The notes under the pieces are model-generated. The model was not told the DNA's origin and made no database searches. It saw only the letters and a list, made by a program, of their open reading frames with translations. Made by a program: the position numbers and the translations under genes. Shown one piece after another: positions 31,966-42,935 of a DNA stretch of 64,000 nt. Positions within the stretch are counted from its first letter, which is position 1. Each line of letters begins with the position of its first letter. This DNA comes from Erinaceus europaeus. Its lineage: Eukaryota; Chordata; Mammalia; Eulipotyphla; Erinaceidae. The DNA lies in assembly GCF_950295315.1 (NCBI RefSeq), contig NC_080181.1, positions 893,026-957,025 on the forward strand, given 5' to 3'.

Positions 31966-33381
31966 TAGGCGGCGACTGCCATCCAGGAATGGGAACCCAG
32001 ACCACTAGGCAGTGTCCAGCTGGGAGCCCCTGTTCTTCTGGCCTGGCAGACTCCTGCTCTCCCCAGGGCTGTTCTGACTAGGGACAAGGAAGAGTGGGCA
32101 GAGCAGCAGGGGAGCAACGGAGAGGCTGAGATTTTGCAGAATCCTGGAAATTGCACAGAGCTGACTGTGCCTGCCTTTTTTTTTTTTTTTTTTTTTTTTT
32201 AGTTCTTATTCCTAAATTGGAGCGGTTGAGCAGTGAGAGAATAAAGAACAGCGAAGAAAACCAGGGCGCCAAGAGACAAAGCAAAAATGCATAATAACTT
32301 GGCGCTTTGATGTGCTCTTTTTTTTTTTTTTTCCAGCGGGGTGGCTGGGGGAGGGCTTATAGCACAGCATGCTGAGGAGCTGTCTGAGAAGCGCAGGAGC
32401 TGCTCTTAGAGAGGGACTCTTCTCCATGGAGGCTGCTCAGCTTGCATGCACAGTGAGCTGGGCAGAGAAAGTTCCAGAGCCATCTAGCTATGATGCCTTC
32501 ATGTCTAGGTCACAGAGGGATCCACACAGAGGCCTGGCTCTGAGTCAGGACTGCTCAGCTGCTGGGCTGGCTCCTGTCCACCTGCTGGCTGCAGGGCCAA
32601 GTCCACTGCCAGTGTTTGCTGCCCAGTGATGGCCCTCCCCCTGTTCCACACTGCATTTATTTGCTGGGTTCTGACAGTCAGAACCCAGCCTGTTGTTCAC
32701 TAGCAATTACAACTGAACTGACATCATCCCCCAGAGGAGCAGGCAGTACCTATGCTCACCTGCTTTGCCCAGATAGTGCTCTTTTGCTGGCTCTGTGGGA
32801 TGTGGCACTGCCTTGGGCTCTGGGTGAATTCCCTTGCTTTGTTCATAGGTCCGCAGGGCCCATATGCATGCGTAATAGAAGGAAGCAGGTGTTTCCAGCA
32901 GGAGAGAGTGCTCAGGTTTCTGCTGGGCCTGTGGTGCCCCCCATTGCTGGGCTGTGCTATTCTGTTTGTCCACAGACCAGAGAGGTACAGCACATAGACC
33001 TTACCTGCCTGTGGAGTTGTATCTGGCTATTTGGTGCCCTGTGGGGCACAGTTGGCAGGTGGATGCATCTTCTCCTAAAGGGGAGTGAGAGGACACTATT
33101 GGGTCATCTGCTTTTTTTTCCGTGGAACCTTCCCTGGATTTCAGAGAGGGATGCTTGGATGGGATCGGGTAGGCCAGTTCATTCCATTGATTTCCTCCAT
33201 TGCTGGGGAAAGGCTATTGATGAAATGATTGTAAGAAGCACCGGGGCTGGAGGAAAATTTTTAAATGGATCCTGCAGTCCAGAGGGGAGGACATGTCTGC
33301 AGCCAGTACTTCCCTACAGATAAGAATCCCCCAACAGTCCCCACCAGACCCCATCTATGTGCTAGTGTTAAACAGTTAAAG
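31966..33381. other. Sequence downstream of CpG island, no gene established
   Basis: Contains T23 at about 32178-32200 and T15 near 32319-32333. The 235-residue ORF at 32616-33323 has no recognisable motif and no codon pattern that persuades me it is coding. Confidence 0.35.
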
Positions 33382-33554
33382 CGGAGGTGGGGAGCTTCTG
33401 GTCCACAGAGTCATTTGGTCTGATCCTATGAAGGCAACTGGAGCTTCTTTTCATAGCAACGTTGAATGCTAATTTATAAGTTGATAATTTTGCATGATTG
33501 GCAGATATGTAATTATCAGTTGGCCCTTGGCAAAAAAAAGGTCCCCCACCCCTG
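33382..33554. mobile_element. Non-autonomous hAT-type DNA transposon (MITE) with perfect 8-bp TSD
   Basis: 173 bp, bounded by imperfect terminal inverted repeats: CGGAGGTGGGGAGCTT at the left and the complement of CAGGGGTGGGGGACCT at the right. The 8-bp sequence AGTTAAAG is present immediately outside both ends (33374-33381 and 33555-33562). An 8-bp duplication plus CAGGGGTGGGGAAC-like ends are the hallmarks of hAT-superfamily elements. There is no internal transposase, so it was mobilised in trans. The specific family name was not determined. Confidence 0.8.
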
Positions 33555-33925
33555 AGTTAAAGGAAGATGTGCCCTCCTGTATGTATTGCTGTGACTGTTG
33601 AACACTTTGTGATGTTTGGTTTGGGCTATGCTGATTCACATCTTTCTTCCCAGGGCTTTTGGCTTAGCTCCTTCACCACATGCCATGCCCTCATATCACA
33701 CAGCCAGTACTGTGGCTCAGAGCACTTCCCCTGGAAGACCCTGAGAGTCACTATTAGGGGGAGGACTGGCAGGTTTGGTTATGTGGACTACTATGATTCT
33801 GCTGCTTCTTCCTTTCCACCCTCCTTTTTTTCACCTTCTTTTGCCATCTGAATTATCACTAGAACTCTACTTCAGCACAATGAATTCACTGCTCCCAGCA
33901 GCTATCTGTTACTTTCCCATTTTTC
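33555..33925. other. Unique sequence, no gene seen
   Basis: CT-rich in parts; no supported feature. Confidence 0.35.
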
Positions 33926-34092
33926 TCTTTCTTTATTTATTAGATAATCTAGGACAGAAAGAAATTGAGAAGGGAGGGGAAGGCAGAAAGGGAGAGAGAC
34001 ACCAGCTTTTGAAGCTTCCTGTCTGGAGGTTGGGGGTGGGGGGTTGAACCTGGTCCTTGTATATGATAACATGTTCACACAACTGGGTACTG
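33926..34092 (-). mobile_element. Family A-type SINE, reverse orientation, decayed
   Basis: TTTATTTATTAG start, 'gaaattgagaagggagggga', 'gaagcttcctgtctggaggt' and 'gttgaacctggtccttgtat' in reverse order. The CAGCTTTTGAAGC part shows an internal deletion. Confidence 0.65.
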
Positions 34093-35099
34093 GATACTCT
34101 ACTTCTGGCCCTGTTCTCTGGACTCAGAGGACTTCTCAGACTTGGCAGTTGAGGAGGCAGGCGCACCAAAATAGGATCTGGGTTCCAGGACCAGTGACAA
34201 ATGGCAGCTCCAGTGTTTCTGGGTTGGACTGGCATCTCTGTGAGTCTTAAATGTGGCTGGTGCTGAGTTGGTGATATTTTTTATATGAAATACCAGAGAT
34301 AGGCATTTGAGTATGGATTTATTGACATGATGATAGAGAAAAGAGAAACTAGTTTTAAATAAGCACTTAGTGGTCACACTCTCCCTGTGGCTGCTTCCTT
34401 CCCTGCTCAGAATTGTGTGAGTATGGGGTAAGTAAGGGCTGTCTAGGGAGGCTGCAGAATTGCCCTTCCTTAGACCATGCTTTCTGCTGTGCAGCCTGGG
34501 CAGGACACTGTGCAGGACCTCTGGAGGACCCCCCCCCCCCAGGTCTCACTCTTTCATCTTTCTTGCTAGACTGTAGGTCATGGCCTGTTTAATAAAGGAA
34601 AGTGTTTCATCGACTCTTGCTCTGTACCTTACACATCTATCCCTTTGTTTTTATTCCATTGATTGATGTGGAATTTCCAGTCATTTCCTATATTTCTGCT
34701 TTCATAAAAAAAAAGTCTTCTATTTTGTTTCTTTCTTTCCACTTTGTAAATTCATTTATTTTAAAGTTCTTTTCACCAGTATTTATTGAGCCTAGCTCCC
34801 TTTTGAAGGCTGTGGGCAGAATTCAAATTTGTCCTTTGTAAAAGCAAATCAAACTTCAGCAGTGTGCTCTTGCTGCTGGGGGGAGATGGAGGAGTGCCCT
34901 TGTGTGTAAACTAGGAGTCAACACACGGCTATATTCATTCACTAACAAGAGTGTTGTGTACAGCTCTAGGGAAAGGAGTGAGTATGAGCTAGAATAGACT
35001 TGTAGGAAGAGTGCAAAGTACACAACCCTGTATAAAATTTTGAGTCAGGTCTTAATATTATATGCAAAATATTATAGAATTACTGAATCCTCAGTACTT
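34093..35099. other. Unique sequence, no gene seen
   Basis: C10 run at about 34530-34540. No coding or RNA feature supported. Confidence 0.35.
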
Positions 35100-35745
35100 A
35101 AATTTTTTTTTTTTTACTTTTCACCACTTCCATCACCGAAGGTCTGTGTCCCCATACCCATTTTCCTAGATAACTACTATAGGTCTCCCACAGCCTTAGA
35201 GGTTGACATTCTTTTTCATGTTCATATATTCAGTTGTCTATATTCCGCATATGAGTAAAACCATTCTGTAGTTGTCCTTCACCTCCTGACTGGCTCCACT
35301 AAGCATCATCTTCTCCAGTTCCATCTGTTTCATCCCAAAGTACACAATATCATCTTTCCTTTATTGCTGAACAATACTCTGTTGAGTAGATGTCACTTAA
35401 CTTTTTTTTGTTGCCCTGGTTGTTTTATTGTTTTGATTATTATTGTTGTTGTTGATGTCGTTGTTGGATAGGCCAGAGAGAAATGGAGAGCGGAGGGGAA
35501 GACAGAGAAGAGGAGAGAAAGATAGACACCTGTAGACCTGCTTCACTGCCTATGAAGCAAACCCCCTGCAGGTGGAGAGCCAGGGGCTTGAATCAGGATC
35601 CTTATGCCTGCGCTGTGCGTCATGTGCACTTAACCCTCTGCGCTACCACCCAGCCCCCTCCCATAACTTTTTTATCCAGTCATCTGTCAAAGGGCATTTT
35701 GGTTGTTTCCAGACTTTTTCTATTGTGAATATGATGAACCCTTAT
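35100..35745 (-). mobile_element. LINE-1 3' end relic, reverse orientation, split by a SINE
   Basis: On the + strand the order 'attccgcatatgagtaaaac', 'cttctccagttccatctgtt', 'tattgctgaacaatactctg', then (after the SINE) 'tttttatccagtcatctgtc' and 'ggttgtttccagactttttc' is the well-known reverse complement of the end of mammalian L1 ORF2. Reading frames are disrupted. Confidence 0.75.
35408..35663 (-). mobile_element. Family A SINE inserted in L1, with 10-bp TSD
   Basis: Reverse-strand family A with CAA/TAA-tail variant. TAACTTTTTT flanks it on both sides (35398-35407 and 35664-35673), and joining the flanks restores the L1 order. The insertion therefore postdates the L1. Confidence 0.85.
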
Positions 35746-36046
35746 TACTGAGGGCACAAGACACGGCTTCTTTCAAAAGAGCATCTTCCTGAGACCAGCC
35801 AAACAGGCTGCTGAAATGTTATTCATTATTTTGGGGAGACAACAGAATTTTTTCAGACTTGTATCCACTGCCCTCTGTGCACCCTTTCAAGGAGGATCCA
35901 TGAGCCTGCTTCACTGTGTGGGGAAGGTGTGTGCATAGGCATTGGTGAGAAATCACACAGCTGCCCCCCGCCCCATGGCCCCTGGGCCATGTCTCCAATT
36001 CTGGGTGTTTTAGATAACTGTCAGAAGTACCTTAAAAGTGCTGGTG
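35746..36046. other. Unique sequence, no gene seen
   Basis: No supported feature. Confidence 0.35.
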
Positions 36047-36324
36047 TAGGGGGCTAAGTGATGGCGCACCCAGTTAAGTGCACACATCACTACGTACAAG
36101 GACCTGGGTTCCAGCCCCCAGCCCCCACCTGCAGGGGGGAAGCTTCACAAGTGGTGAAGCAGGTCTGCAGGTGTCTCTTTCTCTCCCTCTCTATTTCCCC
36201 TTCCCCTCTCAATTTCTCTCTGTTCTGTACAATAAAATAGAAAGAGGGAGGGGAAATGGGAGCAGTAGATTCATAGTGCTGACACTGAGCCTCAGTGATA
36301 ATCCTGGTGCAATTAAAAACAAAA
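36047..36324 (+). mobile_element. Family A SINE with second 3' module
   Basis: Head GGGGGCTAAGTGATGGCGCAC, 'gggttccagcccccagcccc', 'gggggaagcttcacaagtgg', CT-rich block, then 'gggagcagtagattcatagt' and 'gagcctcagtgataatcctg', ending A-rich. Confidence 0.8.
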
Positions 36325-36331
36325 GTGTCGG

Positions 36332-36480
36332 TGCAGCACCTGGAGAAATAACTCAGCTGACAGAGTGCAGGCCCTGCATGCCCCAAGTGGCCTGGCTTGA
36401 TCCCTGTGCCAGAGTGGTGCTGTGGCTTTTCTTACTCTCTCAGGTTCTGTCTTCTGTGAAACTATCATGAAATAAAATGA
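36332..36480 (+). mobile_element. Family B-related SINE
   Basis: 'agcacctggagaaataactc' head, 'tgatccctgtgccagagtgg' and a tail AAATAAAATGAATAAA. It lies directly behind the family A copy. Confidence 0.55.
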
Positions 36481-36525
36481 ATAAACTGCCCTTTGGGGGG
36501 CATCCTTTAATAAATAATATGTGTG

Positions 36526-36650
36526 TGGTCCAGGAGGTGGCACAATGGACAAAGCACTGGACTCTCAAGCATGAGGTCCTGAGTTTGATCCCCAGCAGCA
36601 CATAATATCAGAGTGATGTCTGGTGGTTCTTTCTCTCTCTTCCTTTCTCA

Positions 36651-36689
<39 letters not shown>

Positions 36690-36692
36690 AGT
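36526..36692 (+). mobile_element. Family B SINE, near intact, with (AAAT)n tail
   Basis: Head 'tggtccaggaggtggcacaa', A-box-like 'tggacaaagcactgg', 'tttgatccccagcagcaca', 'gagtgatgtctggtggttct', CT-rich block, then about ten AAAT units (36651-36690). A good reference copy for family B in this window. Confidence 0.8.
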
Positions 36693-38061
36693 CTTTTAAA
36701 AAGAAAATAATCTGTGCTTTAGTTTATCAAATTTTTGAGGTGTTTTTTTTTCATGGCAATCCCTGAAGTTTTCAGACTACCCTAGGACCACATAGTGGTC
36801 CTCAAGCAGGAGACCCCATCCTTAGTGGCACGTTAGAGCCCACAGAAACTTTTATACCAGAAGATGCTCAGTTCCATCTCCTCTTCCATCCATGGAATTC
36901 ATGATAGACCCAAGTTTTAAAACCCTCAGTGGGTTTCAGGGAAGCCCAGATGGGGCCACAATGCTACTGAGGCAGGTGTCTAGTCAGAAGTGGGAGCTTC
37001 ACCTCAGGAAGCTCGAGTGCCAGGAGGACCTGCTCTGACCCCTGCTGCACACCCCACTGTGGATGTTGGGCTTTGCTGCTGCAGTACCTTTAGTTGAACT
37101 GGACAGACTGGAGGAGGCACTTGGGAGGTGCAGGCCCAGCTGTCTACATGCCCAAGGCCTTGAATTGCCCATGGGTGGCAGTGGGCCCACTAATGTGGAT
37201 GTTATCACAGTGTCTTCCAGCTTTGCCTCAGTTCTTTCTGCAGTGGCACCGCTGCCTGACCCAAGATCATCTTCCTGGACAGAAATTATTCTCCTGCCAT
37301 TCTGGGCTCCTGATGTGGAGCCTGCATTTATGTATTTCTGAATTTGGGAGTGAATTCATTGTGACCCATTGCTGTCTGCCACCTTTCTTTTTACCTGTAG
37401 AGATTACAAGAGATGCATTGCATAGTAAAGAGAACCATGTTCTCAGGGAGCTTAGCCCAGCTGTGGCTCAAGAGGTATTCACCTAAGGAAGAGTCATGGC
37501 TCCTAAGAGTGTAGGAGCGGGAGGCTCCTTTAGCTTAGCAGGCCTGCTAGTGCCTAAGTCAGAATGGGCCAGTCCTGCAGGCTGTATGATGGCTTGTCCT
37601 TGATCCTGTCTTCTTCTAGGTAAGGTTGGTGAGGAAGCTCAGTGTTAGCAGACATAGGGCCTAAAGCTGTTCTCTCTTTTAGAAATTTAGCATCTAGGCC
37701 TGCTGATTGCTCTGCAACATTAAATTAAAAAGTCAAGTAGATGGTATGCCAAGAAACACTCTTCCAGAACGTGGATGAGAAGGCAGGCATCCCCCTTGGG
37801 TGTTCAGCACGACCGTAGATGCTAGGACTTTGTGAAGCAGGTGCACATCTGTTATCAGTTCTTCTTTATTTCTTCTCTGAGAGGTCAGAGATAAGCCTAT
37901 TTGTTGAAGGGTAACTGAAAGTTTAATTGTAACTTCAAGATGTCAACTAAATTAAATTACCAATAATAGGAAAATTACAACCCTTCCAATTCTGTGGACG
38001 GTCAAAAAGTAAGCACTCTGGAGCAGCGTTTATGTTTCACATTTTGAAATAAGCTCCAGAT
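36693..38061. other. Unique sequence, no gene established
   Basis: Overlapping ORFs of 92 and 130 residues at 37.06-37.49 kb show no family signature. AT-rich from 37.9 kb. Confidence 0.35.
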
Positions 38062-38362
38062 TATTTTTTAATTTTTTCAATTTGCTTTCCTCCCCTTTTG
38101 TTGCCCTTGTTGTTTTATTGTTGTTGTAGTTATTGTTGTTGTTATTGATGTCATCATTTTTGGATAGGACAGAGAGACATGGAGAGAAGAGGGGAAGACA
38201 GAGAGGGGGAAGAGAAAGACAGACACCTGCAGACCTGCTTCACCGCCTGTGAAGTTACTCCCCTGCAGGTGGGGAGCTGGGGCCTCAAACCAGGATCCTT
38301 ATGTCGGTCCTTGAGCTTTGCGCCACATGTGCTTAACCCACTGTGCTACCGCCTGACTCTCC
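38062..38362 (-). mobile_element. Family A SINE, reverse orientation, full length
   Basis: T-rich start, 'ccccttttgttgcccttgtt', 'gataggacagagagacatgg', 'tgcttcaccgcctgtgaagt' and a head ending 'ctgtgctaccgcctgactc'. Confidence 0.85.
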
Positions 38363-39403
38363 TAAACTCCAGATTATTAATGCTGCTAAGTATAACTGAA
38401 CACTATTCAGCACTTGTAAACATCTGAACGTGTGCCAGATAATACAGATTAAACCTAGTGACAAATGTGCCTAATGACAGTGTAAATGTCATTTTTTTGT
38501 CAGATAAATGTTTTGTGTTCTTTCTTTAAAGGTAGAATGAGACTGTTTCTCAGGAAGAGGAGTAGCATGGTCTTTCTTTTTGAAACCTAGAGCATCTATT
38601 ACAAAGGACATTTTGTTGATTTGTTTAAGCCTGAGTACGTGAATAATATTTTGAACGTCTGAATTCAGTTTTGCAGATAGGTTTGAGATTCTCTGTTTTG
38701 CTCTGCACTTGTTGAAGGCAGTGTCTGGCTGAGGCTGTGTTGTGTGATGCATGGGTATGGAACCCCGCCAGCCAGCTCCCTCAGATTGGCCTGGCTGGAG
38801 TCTCCTGTGAAGAAAATGCCCAGGGACATGGGCCAGGTGCAGGTTGCTTAAACATTGCCAGGCGACAGAAAGAGGGTACAAATCCTCTCCTAAATTAAAA
38901 GACAGTAGTGACTCCTTCAGTCACATGAATCCCAATCCAGTGTATGGCAGTCTTTCTTGAGAATTAGGAACCTATCTGATAGGAAGAGAAAGGCATTTTA
39001 GAATGTCAGTTAAATGAGAAAATATGCCCGGGATTGTGTGTGGTTAAGAAATGTTGAAATCTGGCGTCTGTATGTAGACATTGCAGGATGGCCTAGGTAG
39101 TGTACAGGTTTGGGTTTGTTGATGGGTCTCCTGCCCTTGCCTGGTGAGCTTCACTCCGCCAGAGCCCTTCTGTGTCATCTGCATTGCTGAGATCAGCCAT
39201 GGATGGGGAAGGGCAGTTGGGAAGGGGTCCAGGAGACTTAGGTGGAGGGACACTGTTAACTTTGGTGGTGGATAGTGCACGGTAACGTATATCAGGAAGA
39301 AGCTTGAAAGTGTACCCCTAAAATGTACAGCCTTCTAAACCAGTGTGACTCCAGTAAAAACAACCAGGTTGGAAGCAAGCTCATCACAGCTGTTGGAAGT
39401 TGA
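38363..39403. other. Unique sequence, no gene established
   Basis: A 130-residue ORF on the - strand (38489-38881) has no recognised motif. Confidence 0.35.
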
Positions 39404-39562
39404 TCATTTTTTAGGATTCATTTTATTTCATACTTTATATGAGTTTCATGGGGGGTGGGAGGGAGGCAGAACTTTACTCTGGTGCACGTGGCTCCAGGGA
39501 TGGAATCAGGAGCCTCAGGCATGTAGGTCCTGTGCTCTACCAGCTGGGCCACTTTCTGGCCA
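39404..39562 (-). mobile_element. Family B-related SINE, reverse orientation
   Basis: T-rich start, 'ctctggtgcacgtggctcca', 'gggatggaatcaggagcctc' and 'gtcctgtgctctaccagctg', the same subfamily as at 14.0 kb. Confidence 0.6.
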
Positions 39563-39599
39563 CACACTTAGTGCTGCTTGGCTTCAGTGGACTTTGCTG

Positions 39600-39975
39600 T
39601 CTTTTTTTTTTTTTCTTTTCCATGGATGAGTCTGATGCTGTTTCTGTACCGAGGCCATGCCTGAGAGAGCACATCACTTTTCCTAGCCTGGGCTGTATCT
39701 CCAGGCCCATGAAAAATGAGGTTGGGGAGTGAAGTTGTTGCTTTGGCAACTCCAGTGTCAGTTCTGGGGTCAAATTCTTTATGACTGCTAGCTTGCTGTG
39801 CTTCTCTGAAGCAGAACTTACAACCATCTCTGTACTTCTCCATGTTCTCCTTAGTTCTATGGTTGGTGACTTCCACTCCATTGTTAGTCATTGTTTTGAT
39901 ATCCATGCTGTACAGTACATCTTCTATGTATCTGGGACTCATGATTAGAAAACCTTGAACGTTCCACATTTAGTG
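39600..39975 (-). pseudogene. Possible retrocopy-like segment, unidentified
   Basis: The - strand reads through about 130 codons (start near 39969) and is followed by an A-rich run, seen as T13 at about 39602-39614 on the + strand. The encoded sequence (for example SPRYIEDVLYSMDIKTMTNN) is less repetitive than the other ORFs here, but I recognise no protein family, and an overlapping second frame is also open. It could be a retrotransposed mRNA fragment or chance. Confidence 0.2.
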
Positions 39976-40080
39976 AATAAAGACATAATTCAGGAGTGCT
40001 GAGTAGTAAGGAAAGAAGCACCTTCCACCAAGCCAGGCAAGGTTTGCCACTGCCTGTTGACAAGATCATTTTTTAAAAAT

Positions 40081-40081
<1 letters not shown>

Positions 40082-40122
<41 letters not shown>
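40082..40122. repeat. (TA)n microsatellite
   Basis: About twenty uninterrupted TA units, next to the 3' end of the neighbouring reverse-strand SINE. Confidence 0.9.
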
Positions 40123-40124
<2 letters not shown>

Positions 40125-40440
40125 CCTCCAGGGTTAATGCTGGGGCTTGGTGCCTGCACTACGAATCCACTGAGGCCATTTTTTCCCTTTTGTTGCCCTT
40201 GTTGTTGTTGTTGTTATTGTTATTGCTGTCATTGTTGCTGGGTAGGACAGAGAGAGTTCGAGAGAGGAGGGGAAGACAGAAAGAGGGAGAGAAAGATAGA
40301 CAGACACCTGCAGACCTGCTTCACCGCTTGTGAAGCAACCCCCCTACAGGTGGGGGAGCTAGGGACTTGAACCAGGATCCTTATGCCTGTCCTTGCGCTT
40401 CACACCATGTGCGCTTAACCCGCTATTGCCTGGCTCCCAA
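40123..40440 (-). mobile_element. Family A SINE with both 3' features, reverse orientation
   Basis: Starts with the second 3' module (reverse: 'ggttaatgctggggcttggt'), then 'cttttgttgcccttgttgtt', GA-rich tract, 'tgcttcaccgcttgtgaagc', and a head ending 'cgctattgcctggctccc'. It therefore combines the CAA-type tract and the extra module in one copy. Confidence 0.8.
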
Positions 40441-40449
40441 GAACATTTT

Positions 40450-40570
40450 TGTTATGTTTTGTTTTGTTTTACCAGAGCACAGCTTAGCTCTGGCTTATGT
40501 GGTACAGGGGATTGAACCTCAGGCATGGGAGTCTGTTTGCATAACCATTATGCTATCTCCCCCACTCAAG
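40450..40570 (-). mobile_element. Family B SINE, reverse orientation
   Basis: GTTTTGTTTTACC start, 'agcacagcttagctctggct', 'ggggattgaacctcaggcat' and head 'cattatgctatctcccccac'. Confidence 0.7.
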
Positions 40571-42224
40571 AACAGCTTATTCTGTGTTTCTTCACTCCTC
40601 ATCTTCATAGCTATTTTCCCTAATGAGGAACCATCAGCACAGTCTGGTATTCCATCCCTTACAGCTCTAGCCAGTCCCTCACAGGATTTACAGGTGGGGT
40701 TTATGAGTGTACAGTTGATCTTTCTGGTGCTCCGTTTGGCCCCACAGTCTGTGTCCTTCGCAGTGGCATGTGGAGTGCTCCTGTCCCTTCCTCTGAGATC
40801 AGGGAGCACACTGGACTCACAGTGCCTGGCAACTTCAGGAGGTGGCTTCTCAGCCTTGCCCATGCATCTGGATGCCCCATCCACGGGAAGATCAAGTGAC
40901 TCAAGTCAGAAAGACAGCAGGCAGTCATGTTGAGGGAAGATGACACTAGGGAAGCCCTGCATTCACAATGGGTCAGTAATACCTGCCATTTATATTCAGG
41001 AGACCAGCTTCAGTGATGGCGTCACAGCAACTGACGGGGTAGTCTGGGGGACAGGAAATGGAAACCTATTAATTGCCCATCAAAACTCCCAAATTTTCCT
41101 GAACAATCAATAATCAGATAACGTTCTTTTACTTTTACTTTACTAAGTGTAGAGTTTGTAGGTACAAGTGTTTGCCTTAGTCACTTTATTCCCCAGTTGT
41201 ATTTGGCAGTATCCATGGTTTATCCAATGTATGTGCTTACTTCTTTTGAAAAGTAGGGCTAATCACACAGTGTACTTCCTCTCCAAAGAGAAAAAGAGAT
41301 ACAGGTATTTTATAAGATTTACCATTTTCATACAGCTCATTAGTGGTTATTACAGTAATCAGAGTGAATAAGCCTAGATTGCTCTTATACAATTGATGTA
41401 TTTTTAAATGTGAGTATAAATCAGATTTTCCCACACAAATCAGATTTTAAATGTATTATGGAAATTCTATGTCCATGTAAGCAGATTCTGTGGCAAGTCC
41501 TTTTATAAAGTAAAGCATATTTTGTTGCTTCTTAATATCTCTTTTTTTTTTTTTAAGTTTAAATGTGTGTCTCATTTCTCAAAGAGTGTCTGCATATGGG
41601 AGAGGCATTTACCTTGAGTACTTGGAAATAGTTTGAGTTTGCCCCTCTCTCAGTGTTGCTTTTCACAAAAAGCATCAGAAGAGGCAAAAGGAGTAGGGGA
41701 CAGAAAGGTGTGTCCCCCAGTGTGGAGACACCAAGAGGACATGGACTTGGGAGGCGTTTTGACTGAAGGTCACACACCTATGTATGGGCTCATGTTCACA
41801 AGGGTGTTTGTTCACAGTCCAGGACAGAAGCACACTTGGAGGAAGGAGCTCAAGTCAAGACTTGGGTCTCCTAACTCATCAGAAACTTCAGAATCTGCAT
41901 GTCAAAATAATGTCCCTACAAAGGTGCAGGGAGCTTTTCTAATTAATAACAAATTAAATCATGTCATAGCACCTATGCTGCAACTAATTGTGATTCTGCA
42001 GATCACAGGGAGGGGCATTCCAGAGGGTCCCCATTTGCTGCTTTTTGGAGCCCAGGGGCCCAGGATGCATATGTGCCATCTGTGTATAGTCAAACCATTG
42101 TTTGTAGAAATGCATGTTTGGAGTTTCTGGCAGTTAGTAACAGACTAAGATACCAGTCTTATAAGCATCCCAGTGTCATGATTTTTTTTTTCAATTATTC
42201 TGCACTAAAGCATTCTTTTAGGGG
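40571..42224. other. Unique sequence, no gene established
   Basis: A 188-residue ORF starting in the SINE at 40367 and ending at 40933, and a 171-residue ORF at 41633-42148, carry no recognisable domain. Confidence 0.35.
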
Positions 42225-42310
42225 GCAGTCTGGTAAAATCAGCCCACGAAAAGGTGTGTGTCTGAGGAATGTCATATTACAAGAAGTGCCCAATAAATAT
42301 CTAGAGTGAA
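42225..42310 (+). mobile_element. L2/MIR-type 3' end fragment
   Basis: The ending 'gaagtgcccaataaatatct' followed by 'agagtgaatgg' matches the common '..ctcaataaatatttgttgaatgaa' 3' end of L2/MIR repeats. Confidence 0.45.
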
Positions 42311-42744
42311 TGGAAATTGAAAAAGGCCATGTCTGTGCCTGTCTTTTAGACACTTTGTCTTCTGTGAGCTTAACACAATCTCATTAACACCAGATCCATG
42401 GGAGCATGAGAGATGTGTAATGCTCTTAATTTCTTATTAGATGATTTGTGTTTATTGAAAATTGACCTGAAGGTACACTGAATGCAGAGTTGTCCTGGGT
42501 CTTCTTTGCCCTTAGAGCCTGTCCAGTGGTGCACACACGGCAGGGACAGGGAGAGCTTATTTCTGGGGGACTGACTGAAGACAGTGAGTTAAACCTTGGC
42601 AAGGCCTTAGGAGTGTGTGACTGTGGACTCAGCTGATCTTCCCCGGCCACTTTGTTCTTGTGTAGAAGCAGATGAACCGGGCCCACGAGCTAGGGAAGAA
42701 CTGTGGAGCCCACTTCCTCAGCAGCTCCCAGCAGGCCTCACCAC

Positions 42745-42935
42745 ACATTTAATTGTGTGCTGGTAAGGCTGGCACTGCCCCAGCTCCCAGGGAGGCACAC
42801 ATTACACTAATCAGCTGGGATATGCTGCATATATTGATTAGAGCAAGATTCTGTTATGCAAAAATAAAGACAATCCTTACAAATAGTGGGGAAGTAATTG
42901 AGAGTAATTAAAAGGCAGATAACTCCTTCACAGTT
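42745..42935. promoter_or_regulatory. Candidate conserved non-coding element
   Basis: AT-rich, repeat-free block with homeodomain-type TAATTGT, 'ctaatcagctgggatatgc', TTATGCAAAA and 'gaagtaattgagagtaatta'. The texture is that of deeply conserved enhancers, but conservation itself cannot be seen from one sequence. Confidence 0.3.

Noticed and set aside
30153..31968. 425- and 399-residue ORFs on + and several on - across the CpG island
   Set aside because: GC-rich DNA has few stop codons, and frames are open on both strands at once. No recognisable protein features.
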